Below are positions 56,566 through 63,084 of a stretch of DNA of 64,000 nt, piece after piece (the stretch's first letter is position 1; each line of letters starts with the position of its first letter). Origin of the DNA: a virus. The position numbers and the translations under genes are program-made. Below the pieces are notes generated by a model. It was not told where the DNA came from, made no database searches, and saw nothing but the letters and a program-made list of their open reading frames with translations. The DNA is taken from positions 19,560 through 83,559 of IMG/VR virus record IMGVR_UViG_3300045974_000167; one strand, given 5' to 3'.

Positions 56566-57130
56566 CGTTAGTATCTAGCAAAAATCGGCGGCGGCGTCTG
56601 GTCCCCTTAGTATAGAAGATATAGAGGACAATAGGAGGGCTAATAGGGATACTAAAACTAGGGAAGCAATAGGTGGAATAGACCTGTAATCTCGATCACT
56701 TAGGTCTACCCTTTAGACAGTCCAGAATCTCCATAAATCCACCCAATCTAGCTAAAAAGCTGCCTCTTGCTCACTCAAAATCCTAAAAAGTCGAGACAAG
56801 ATTGGGTCGGGCACGAGACTATGGCGAGCTAGCGAGCACAGACAGAAAGATAGATCGAGACTCTAGCAAGCAGGCTGGAATAGATAGATAGACGAGCAAG
56901 TGGGAGGGCAGCAAGGCAAGAAAGGTAAGAAAGGCAAGACTGGGCTTGGCTCTCCCTCCCTATAGGAGATTGCGCTCTGAAAAGTTGAGAAAGTGTAGTT
57001 AGCGTTCAGACCCCTTGTTTTTAGTAGTGTAGAAAACACGATTTAGTAGCAAGACTGCTCCAACCATGCGCCGCCGATTCTCTACTCGTGCAGAAAGACG
57101 AGAGTGGTTGGAATGAACTACCCAAATGTT
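56566..57130 (+). other. Gene-poor purine-rich repeat region, left part
   Basis: No gene was found. The + strand is purine-rich with GATAG, AAGGCAAG and TAGATAGATAGA runs. Two ACGAGA-family repeats lie at 56811-56853 and 56853-56912. An AGACCT/AGGTCT stem is near 56681-56706. Confidence 0.6.
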
Positions 57131-57131
57131 C

Positions 57132-57162
57132 TGCAATCAATTGCAGAACGCCCTGCTATGCT
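57132..57162 (+). promoter_or_regulatory. Class B promoter overlapped by palindrome
   Basis: TGCAATCAATTGCA (57132-57145), GAACGCCCTGC and -10 TATGCT (57157-57162). Confidence 0.7.
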
Positions 57163-57201
57163 CCTTCCATGACGTACCACCCAAACGACGGAGACACTTC
57201 A

Positions 57202-57390
57202 ATGCGGACCTACTTCATGGTGTACGACGCAAGCGGCAACATGGTCATCGCCTGCTCCGACTGTGTGGAGCGGCACCTGCCGAGCGCGATGTGCGTCGAG
57301 ACACTGTTCACCCTGGACGACATCGACCACATCCACCAGACGAACCGCCCGATGTTCTCCAAGCCCGCCCGCCGCAGCGAGAGCAACTAA
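57202..57390 (+). CDS. Unknown small protein
   Basis: This protein of 62 residues; ATG 57202 follows ACGGAGACACTTCA. It contains a CSDC pair and is followed at one base by a small membrane gene. Confidence 0.6.
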   Translation: MRTYFMVYDASGNMVIACSDCVERHLPSAMCVETLFTLDDIDHIHQTNRPMFSKPARRSESN

Positions 57391-57391
57391 C

Positions 57392-57508
57392 ATGACCGGC
57401 ATGGACGACGCCATCTTCTTCTCCATCTGGTTCACAGCCGGAATCACGATGATGGGACTTATCTCCGGAGGATTCCGAGTCATCACCCGCCGCACCTTCT
57501 GGAGATGA
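57392..57508 (+). CDS. Small membrane protein (38 residues)
   Basis: The product has a hydrophobic helix (about residues 8-25) and a basic C-terminus (RVITRRTFWR). Translation is probably coupled to the preceding gene. Confidence 0.55.
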   Translation: MTGMDDAIFFSIWFTAGITMMGLISGGFRVITRRTFWR

Positions 57509-57542
57509 CATGATCCACAAGTACGGCTGTTAAGCAAAATGC

Positions 57543-57566
57543 CCTCGCCCACCGTGGCGGGCTTTT
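57543..57566 (+). terminator. Terminator hairpin
   Basis: GCCCTCGCC pairs with GGCGGGC across CACCGT, followed by TTTTC. A palindrome copy (57568-57581) follows. Confidence 0.6.
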
Positions 57567-57581
57567 CTGCAACTGATTGCA

Positions 57582-58343
57582 GACAGCACGAGACTCTAGG
57601 TGGCTGGGAGGAAAGAAAGATAGGAAGGCTGGTACCCAGTACGAGACTATGGCTAGCTGGGTAGGAGTAGCAAGAAAGATAGAAGGAGCAGCAAAGCAAG
57701 ACAAGAAAGGAAAGCAAGAAAGAAGTAGAAAGACTGGAAAGACGAGAAAGAAAGACAGCAGGAGAAAGACGAGAGTGAGATCGAGACTATGGCTGGGTAG
57801 GTAGGTGAGCATAGCGAGGTAAGGCAGGCTGGGCGAGCGAGGCTGGACAAGACCGTTTTTTCAAAATCGACCGACCTGCTCTGTCTACTTTGCGTCGGCA
57901 CGCCTTTTTCCCGTGCCAAAACGAACGCCCCTTTCCGTGTCGTGTGCGTTCGGTACGTGTCCCGTGTCTTTTGCCCCACCCAACATGACCCATCTGTTTT
58001 CATGCACTTACCTCGTTTCTTGCGTGTACCATGCGTCTTTTGCCCCAACCATGCCCCACCCCCCCGCGCCCCTTGACGTTCCAACATGTTGAAATCACTG
58101 CAAACGATTGCGCCCGTGTTTCGGCACGGTCGCTGCAATGACTCCGGAATGTCGTTGTTGAATCTTCGGTCCCGCCGCTGAAAATCGGACCTGCGAACGA
58201 CCGACCCGGCCCCCGGCAATCGACCCGAAACCCGAAAAAACGTTCTCGGAACGTGCCTTTGCGGTGTTTCGGCATACCCCAACGGATCGACCGTTGAACC
58301 TTGAACGGCGACCGAAACCCGTTGTATCCATACGGAAAATCAA
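57582..58343 (+). other. Repeat and low-complexity region, right part
   Basis: No gene is supported. ACGAGA-family repeats lie at 57586-57630, 57640-57688 and 57780-57822 within an A/G-only-like tract to about 57850. Beyond it the composition switches to pyrimidine-rich with two copies of a GTCTTTTGCCCCA(A/C)CC unit (near 57966 and 58030) and a palindrome variant (58099-58112). An apparent promoter TTGAAC-18-TATCCA (58301-58330) leads to the next gene. Confidence 0.55.
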
Positions 58344-59150
58344 ATGAAAATCTCGAAATCGGAACGTCGCGCCCGCCTCGTTGCCTCGAACGCCGCTCTG
58401 CATGCTGCGGCGGTCGCTGCGGTCGTTGCGGACCCCGAATCTCCCGAAACCGAATCCATCCTCATGATGAACGCCGGCGCCGATGTTCCGCCGGTCACGC
58501 CTGCGGATGTCGCTGCGGCGTCCGCTGATGCCCCGCCATGCGACGCACCGGTCGCGGTCGATGCTCCGGCCCCGGACGCCCCTGCGGACGCCCCTGCGGT
58601 ACCGGTGCGCTCCGACGTTCGATACTCCGCGCCTCGACTGTCGATGCCGGTCGGAACCCTGATTCCGGTCGGTGCGAATCACACCGGTACCCGCGGCATC
58701 TCCCGGCGGTACCTGTACGCGATTCCCGGCGGTGACTTCCTCGCGACCGGTGATTCCCGCCTCCCCTCGTCCCTCGAATCCATCGACCTTGCCCTGTCGA
58801 TGATCGACGACGCTGCGACGCTGATCGAACGCACCGATTCGACCACGTTCGCACCGACGGTCGATGCCTGCGGCTTGCGGTACGGTGCGTCACCGCGCCA
58901 TGCAACGACACACGCCGCGATGCGACTTGATGCGCATGACTTCGCGGTCTCGTTCACGGCCCGCGTGATCGATTCGGTCCCGCCCGGACTGCGGCCCGCC
59001 TCGTGCCATTCGGTCCTGTCGCGCCTCCCCGGCGCACGGTCGAACCACGCCGATGCGTCGGCCCGCCTCTCCTTCGTTCGTACCATCGCGGTGAACGTTC
59101 GGACGCTTCTCGCTGCTGACGCTGCGGCCGTGACCGCTCCGACGGTCTAA
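58344..59150 (+). CDS. GC-rich Ala/Pro-rich protein of foreign composition
   Basis: This protein of 268 residues has a basic start, an Ala/Asp/Pro-rich segment (about 50-95) and a folded C-terminal part. The gene is rich in CGN and TCG codons, unlike its neighbours, with high CpG. It has no clear ribosome binding site and a very short leader after its promoter. A strong terminator follows. It looks like a self-contained acquired unit (moron). Function unknown. Confidence 0.68.
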   Translation: MKISKSERRARLVASNAALHAAAVAAVVADPESPETESILMMNAGADVPPVTPADVAAASADAPPCDAPVAVDAPAPDAPADAPAVPVRSDVRYSAPRLSMPVGTLIPVGANHTGTRGISRRYLYAIPGGDFLATGDSRLPSSLESIDLALSMIDDAATLIERTDSTTFAPTVDACGLRYGASPRHATTHAAMRLDAHDFAVSFTARVIDSVPPGLRPASCHSVLSRLPGARSNHADASARLSFVRTIAVNVRTLLAADAAAVTAPTV

Positions 59151-59158
59151 CGTGACTT

Positions 59159-59214
59159 GACCGACGGTTGTGCATGCCTTCCATGACATGCGCAACCGTC
59201 GGTCTTATTTTTTT
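59159..59214 (+). terminator. Very strong rho-independent terminator
   Basis: GACCGACGGTTGTGCATG (59159-59176) pairs with CATGCGCAACCGTCGGTC (59187-59204), one G-U pair, followed by TTATTTTTTT. Confidence 0.95.
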
Positions 59215-59298
59215 CGCCCGTTGGGATGTGCTCACATGAGGGGGGATATTTTGGTGTGATTTGACAAACGGGAATCTGACTTCCCACGCAAGCGGTTG

Positions 59299-59352
59299 CG
59301 GGAGGGGAAATGTTTAGGGTGAGGGGAACAGGGTGGGGGGTCGTTGGGGGAC
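59299..59352 (+). other. G-rich tract, possible G-quadruplex
   Basis: The + strand has repeated G runs; GGG-tga-GGGG-aaca-GGG-t-GGGGGG (59317-59340) meets the four-run quadruplex pattern with short loops. It lies between a terminator and the 59399 promoter. No gene lies between 59215 and 59472. Confidence 0.5.
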
Positions 59353-59398
59353 AGGAGGAAAAATTTTAGGGGCTCCTTTTCGACTTAGATGAAATGAA

Positions 59399-59427
59399 TT
59401 GACAAATGTAGGGTGCTTCGGTAATGT
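59399..59427 (+). promoter_or_regulatory. Strong promoter of right-end operon
   Basis: TTGACA (59399-59404), 17 bases, TAATGT (59422-59427). It can drive the whole glycosyltransferase operon. Confidence 0.88.
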
Positions 59428-59472
59428 TGTTTCCTGATTTCGGCGGTGCAATCCCAATCATGGAGGCTCCTA

Positions 59473-59655
59473 ATGTCTGACCCTGTTGACAGGATGTGCG
59501 AGTGTGGGCACCTTGAATCCCGGCATGGCTACACCTCGTCTGGGCAGTTTACTTGTAACGACCCCCTGTGTATGTGCAGGGTGAACTTCAAGCCTGTAGA
59601 GGTTGCTCACGTTGCTCTATCCGGCTCGATTGTGGGCAAGGGTTCGATGAAGTAA
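59473..59655 (+). CDS. Small zinc-binding protein
   Basis: This 60-residue protein has MCECGHLESRHGYTS and CNDPLCMCR. ATGGAGGCTCCTA precedes ATG 59473. Confidence 0.65.
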   Translation: MSDPVDRMCECGHLESRHGYTSSGQFTCNDPLCMCRVNFKPVEVAHVALSGSIVGKGSMK

Positions 59656-59686
59656 TCCTGTTGTAAGAAGCCTCAATGGAGTGAGG

Positions 59687-59941
59687 ATGGACCGTTCGGC
59701 TATCAATGGGGAATTCGCTCGACATAGAGTCGTGGCGGGTTCCCCTTTTACTACTGACTTCGCGTTGGAAGAAATCTACAGGGCGTGGGTGGAGCTTTCT
59801 AAACCTACTGACTGTTGGATTGGGTATGACCTAGACAACGAACACAAACGGATAATCTCCGTTGTGAGGAAAGAGGCTGAGGATGAAGGAGAAGGAGTCG
59901 GCCTACGAAGCGTTGATGGTGGCGAAGCATTATGTGGGTAA
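59687..59941 (+). CDS. Unknown protein
   Basis: This protein of 84 residues; ATG 59687 follows the CAATGGAGTGAGG leader. No family recognised. Confidence 0.6.
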   Translation: MDRSAINGEFARHRVVAGSPFTTDFALEEIYRAWVELSKPTDCWIGYDLDNEHKRIISVVRKEAEDEGEGVGLRSVDGGEALCG

Positions 59942-60080
59942 GGGGTGCGGGGATAACTCTTGCCTACTCGTTAGACCTACTGGAATGGCTACGAATGGCG
60001 GGTGCCGGTGTGCGAACCGGCCTGCGGTGTTCTCCGCGCTGTGCAGGCTATTCCGCGCAAGCATGGAGGAGAATTCGTGA
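59883..60080 (+). CDS. Small Cys-rich protein
   Basis: This protein of 65 residues has KGCGDNSC and GGCRC. It overlaps the previous gene by 59 bases and the next by four. Confidence 0.58.
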   Translation: MKEKESAYEALMVAKHYVGKGCGDNSCLLVRPTGMATNGGCRCANRPAVFSALCRLFRASMEENS

Positions 60081-60700
60081 AAGTCGTCGTCGGGGTTCCT
60101 GCGGGGGATAGAGTCCACACAGAGTTTGTGGTGTGCCTGGGGGATATGCTGCTCTATACGGCTAAGGCATTACCTGACCTGGAATTAGAGCTTCGGATGC
60201 AGATGAGTTCGCTCGTCGCGTTTAATCGTAATGAGCTTGCGAAATATGCTCTAGAGCAGAAGGCCGACTACCTCCTGTTTATTGATTCGGATATGGAGTT
60301 TCCTCCGTATGCGCTGAATCGGATTTTGGATGAAGCCTTAGGCGGGGAGTATGAAATCCTTGGGTACAACTACACGCAGCGGGGGCCACCGTTCCAGGGA
60401 TTAGCTCTTGATCTTGCTGGAAAGCAGGTGGAACACGGCAAGTGGGTGATTGAAGTTTCTAGGTTGCCTACCGGATTTATGTTGATTAATCTGGGTGTTT
60501 TTGCCAAATTGAAATCACCGTATTTCCACCATCCGATTGAGGACGGACATATCGTTTCAGAGGATTATGCGTTCTGCGACGATGCACGAAAGGCTGGAAT
60601 CAGACTTTGGATGGACGCGGATATGTCTAGGGAGATTAGGCATATCGGAACTGCATATACACGGTGGGTTTCGGGGTTAGGGTGCCAGAATGAGTTTTGA
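60077..60700 (+). CDS. GT-A glycosyltransferase-like protein
   Basis: This protein of 207 residues has a GT-A core with LLFIDSDMEFPPYALNRI (DxD metal site), an acceptor-side PTGFMLIN and SEDYAFCDDARKAGIRLWMD as in family-2-like enzymes. GTG 60077 follows GGAGGAGA. It is the first of three consecutive glycosyltransferase genes. Confidence 0.8.
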   Translation: MKVVVGVPAGDRVHTEFVVCLGDMLLYTAKALPDLELELRMQMSSLVAFNRNELAKYALEQKADYLLFIDSDMEFPPYALNRILDEALGGEYEILGYNYTQRGPPFQGLALDLAGKQVEHGKWVIEVSRLPTGFMLINLGVFAKLKSPYFHHPIEDGHIVSEDYAFCDDARKAGIRLWMDADMSREIRHIGTAYTRWVSGLGCQNEF

Positions 60701-61313
60701 TATTGTTCAGGTGGTTGTGCCTACGCGGGGGAATCCACGAGCTGAAGTAGTTTCCTCTATTGAGAGGGTTTGTCGGCGTAGCCTTGCTCCCAAATACTTG
60801 ATTGGGAATGCGGGTGCAGCGGAAACGAAGGCCCGTGCGGTTAAGTGGTTCATGGAGGAATGCGTTGCGGATAGATTAATCATCGTGGACGACGACATTA
60901 TCGTGCCGCCCAATTTCTTGGATTTAGCGTGCAGGGATGCCGATATAGTCGCAGCGATTTGTCCGGTATGGGTGGTGGGGACTAAGCAGGTGCCGTTCTA
61001 CAATGCCTACCGTGCGGTGCAGGGTGGATACGCGCACGCGGAGATTAATCTAAAGGGAATGCAGGAGGTAGATGCTGTTGGAGGAGGCGCTCTTTGTCTG
61101 ACTCGGAAAGTCCTTGCCGACCTAAAGCCTGTGTTCACGGATAAGTACGACGAGTGGGGAGTGCTTGCTCTGGGGGAAGATTTCCACTTTTGCCAAAGGG
61201 CTAAGGCTAAGGGCTATAAGGTGTGGGCGGATTTCAGTATCCGATGCGAACACATCAAGACCGTACTTCTAGAGGACTACGCCATCCGCGTGATTAAGGG
61301 GTTGCAGCCATGA
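60690..61313 (+). CDS. GT-A glycosyltransferase-like protein
   Basis: This protein of 207 residues starts VQVVVPTRGNPRAE, with LIIVDDDIIVPP (DxD-like) and LGEDFHFCQRAKAKGYKVWA. It is a clear paralogue of the next gene (shared PTRGNPR, EVDAVGG and EDFHFC motifs). It overlaps its neighbours by 11 and 4 bases. Confidence 0.82.
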   Translation: MSFDIVQVVVPTRGNPRAEVVSSIERVCRRSLAPKYLIGNAGAAETKARAVKWFMEECVADRLIIVDDDIIVPPNFLDLACRDADIVAAICPVWVVGTKQVPFYNAYRAVQGGYAHAEINLKGMQEVDAVGGGALCLTRKVLADLKPVFTDKYDEWGVLALGEDFHFCQRAKAKGYKVWADFSIRCEHIKTVLLEDYAIRVIKGLQP

Positions 61314-61921
61314 CGGTACAAGTAGTCATTCCTACGAGGGGAAATCCCCGCGTAGAGACTGTTGCCTCTATTGAAAATATTTGCAGGGGCAAGACCCCCC
61401 CGCACTACGTAGGGGGCTCGATGGGTGCAGCAGAGACAAAGAGTCGGATTGTTCAATGGTTTCTGCTAAAGACGAATGCCTCGCACTTAATCATCTTAGA
61501 TGATGACGTTATTCCTCCAACGAATTTCTTGAGTCTCGCAGAACGGGGAGTTGAGATAGTAGCAGGAGCAGTACCACTATTCGGTGCTCACTCCGCAAGG
61601 GTTCCGTTCGATGCTGTTTATAGGAGAAATGCCGCTGGAACCTATATTCCCGTAGAAGCCGGATTAACTGGAATGCATGAAGTAGACGCAGTAGGAGGAG
61701 CTTCTATCTGTATTGCTCGCCACGTTCTGGTAGATGTGCGGCCCGCCTTTACCGATGTGTACGACGAAGACGGAAGGGCGGTTATCAGTGAGGACTTCCA
61801 TTTCTGTCAGCTAGCCAAGGCGAAGGGATATAAAATCTGGGCCGACTTCGATGTCCGGTGTGAACACGTTAAGCAAATGCCGTTGTCGGACATGGCGATG
61901 CGCGTGCGAGCGAACCCGTGA
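61310..61921 (+). CDS. GT-A glycosyltransferase-like protein
   Basis: This protein of 203 residues has VQVVIPTRGNPRVE, LIILDDDVIPPTN, EVDAVGGASICIA and SEDFHFCQLAKAKGYKIWAD. Paralogue of the preceding gene by tandem duplication and divergence. Confidence 0.82.
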   Translation: MTVQVVIPTRGNPRVETVASIENICRGKTPPHYVGGSMGAAETKSRIVQWFLLKTNASHLIILDDDVIPPTNFLSLAERGVEIVAGAVPLFGAHSARVPFDAVYRRNAAGTYIPVEAGLTGMHEVDAVGGASICIARHVLVDVRPAFTDVYDEDGRAVISEDFHFCQLAKAKGYKIWADFDVRCEHVKQMPLSDMAMRVRANP

Positions 61922-62259
61922 GTGATTGCTCTATTCCTTGTACCGGTCGATGTTGTGAGATGTTGGCACTACCGTTTCTCATGGAGGAATACAAACAATC
62001 TTATGAGAACTGGCTGGCGGGTCGGCCCCACCTAAAAGATATCTGGATTATCTACCCGATGCTGAAACCGCCACCAGAGAAACTCTATAAAGAACTTCTC
62101 GATACAGTCGGAGGCGATCCATATAAGCTTGTCTCCTTCCACTACGGATGCAAGCACTTAACAGAGGATAAGAAGTGTAGCATCTACGATGCTAGACCTC
62201 AGATGTGCAGGACGTTCCCAGATGATCATCCTTGCCAGTTTTGCGGAGTAACAGCATGA
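61918..62259 (+). CDS. YkgJ-family cysteine-cluster protein
   Basis: This protein of 113 residues has an N-terminal CSIPCTGRCCEML and a C-terminal CKHLTEDKKCSIYDARPQMC...PCQFC, the YkgJ (CxxCxxCC) pattern thought to bind a metal or Fe-S cluster. GTG start overlaps the glycosyltransferase stop. Confidence 0.8.
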   Translation: MSDCSIPCTGRCCEMLALPFLMEEYKQSYENWLAGRPHLKDIWIIYPMLKPPPEKLYKELLDTVGGDPYKLVSFHYGCKHLTEDKKCSIYDARPQMCRTFPDDHPCQFCGVTA

Positions 62260-62354
62260 AGAAGGCTCTGATTTACGCGGCGTGGTTTCTGGCGGGATTC
62301 TTCATCGGGCCTATCCTTGCCTATTTCGGAATTATGAGTCTCTGGAGGCCGTAA
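62256..62354 (+). CDS. Small membrane peptide (32 residues)
   Basis: The 32-residue product is nearly all one hydrophobic helix (KKALIYAAWFLAGFFIGPIL) with short charged ends. Four-base overlap with the previous gene and one-base with the next supports translation. Confidence 0.62.
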   Translation: MKKALIYAAWFLAGFFIGPILAYFGIMSLWRP

Positions 62355-62662
62355 TGACATTAGGAAAAAATCTTGGAACGGTCGGCGGGCACAACTGGTA
62401 CCGTCTACCGTCCAAGTTCGTAGAACGGTTGTGGTGTACCCGCTGCGGGTGTCTTGCCGAGGGCGACTTGCTCTGGGCAATGAATCTGAAGTTAACCCGC
62501 TGGGATTGGCAGTTCACACTACCCGGGAATCCTGTAAAGGTGATTAAGAGTTCCGAGGATGTTCCTAAATGCCCCAACGGTGTTGGGTACAACCAGACCA
62601 CGCTCATGCGGGAGCAGGGACTACAGAAACTAGAGCGTCAGGCCAAGGGAGAAATCGAATGA
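62354..62662 (+). CDS. Unknown Cys/Trp-containing protein
   Basis: This protein of 102 residues has WCTRCGCLAEGDLLW and a basic tail. The ATG overlaps the previous stop by one base. Confidence 0.62.
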   Translation: MTLGKNLGTVGGHNWYRLPSKFVERLWCTRCGCLAEGDLLWAMNLKLTRWDWQFTLPGNPVKVIKSSEDVPKCPNGVGYNQTTLMREQGLQKLERQAKGEIE

Positions 62663-63084
62663 TTGAAAAGAACACCATCAATTTCTGCGGAAGGCCCTTG
62701 CTCGATTGGGAACCCGGCGACGAACAGTTCAAGAAGATTTTGAAGATTACGTATGATAAGGGCTGCGAACATTACATCGCCAAGCCCAGCGATACTATTA
62801 TCTTCCTAATGCGGAAGGTGAAGGAACTTGGCAATCAATTGCACGACGTAGAGGCTACCCCTATGTCGGAGTGGGCGGCTACTCTCGCGGCTGCGAAGGA
62901 GAACGTGGAGGGAACGGCGGCTTTGTTACATGAGGCCGAGAAGCGTATTGCGAAACTGGAGGCGATGATTCCGCAGTATGCACCGGAACCTCCAACGCAT
63001 TGCCATTGTCCCCGTAGCGTTCCTCTAACGCAAGATCAGAAACGATGCTCTTGGTGTTGGTTACCTCGTAAGGAAAAGACCTAA
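62659..63084 (+). CDS. Unknown coiled-coil protein with zinc motif
   Basis: This protein of 141 residues has a coiled-coil centre (about 75-110) and a C-terminal HCHCPRSVPLTQDQKRCSWC metal site. Four-base overlap with the previous gene; a palindrome variant (62830-62843) lies within. Confidence 0.65.
   Translation: MIEKNTINFCGRPLLDWEPGDEQFKKILKITYDKGCEHYIAKPSDTIIFLMRKVKELGNQLHDVEATPMSEWAATLAAAKENVEGTAALLHEAEKRIAKLEAMIPQYAPEPPTHCHCPRSVPLTQDQKRCSWCWLPRKEKT

Larger units (their letters stand above)
37557..57822 (+). repeat. Dispersed ACGAGA repeat family after stop codons
   Basis: Core (G/T)CACGAGA or TACGAGA, then a variable hexamer and a GC(T/G)AGCTGGC-like segment, with an AGGAGAGnnnTAGAAAG tail in the longer copies. 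Copies: 37557, 37615, 47476, 52562, 53415 (short), 54938, 56511 (short), 56811, 56853, 57586, 57640 and 57780. Several start within three bases of a stop codon. Confidence 0.8.
606..62843. repeat. Dispersed 14-bp palindrome family, about 39 copies
   Basis: Consensus TGCAATCGATTGCA. Copies start at 606, 2091, 2693, 2926, 5197, 7097, 10233, 12000, 15018, 16165, 18184, 18483, 20060, 22641, 23314, 26018, 27759, 28710, 31656, 36436, 38963, 40020, 42851, 45088, 45544, 46684, 47964, 50556, 50636, 52606, 53696, 54596, 55307, 55651, 57132, 57568, 58099, 59287 and 62830. Perfect copies are at 5197, 18483, 22641, 31656, 42851 and 47964; TGCAACTGATTGCA is the commonest variant. Left of 38 kb most lie inside genes; right of it most lie in intergenic gaps beside promoters. 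Confidence 0.9.

Noticed and set aside
37554-57822. ACGAGA repeats as a CRISPR array
   Set aside because: Spacing is irregular (tens of bases to kilobases), copies are diverged and no cas genes except the RecB/Cas4-like nuclease are present, which belongs to the recombination operon.
57653-58282. Minus-strand open frame of 209 codons over the repeat region
   Set aside because: Its translation is low-complexity (Ser/Leu/Phe runs) produced by the purine tract; no ribosome binding site or domain.
59261-59290. TTGACA at 59261 as a promoter
   Set aside because: The sequence 17 bases downstream (CCACGC) is no -10 box; the 59399 promoter is much better.
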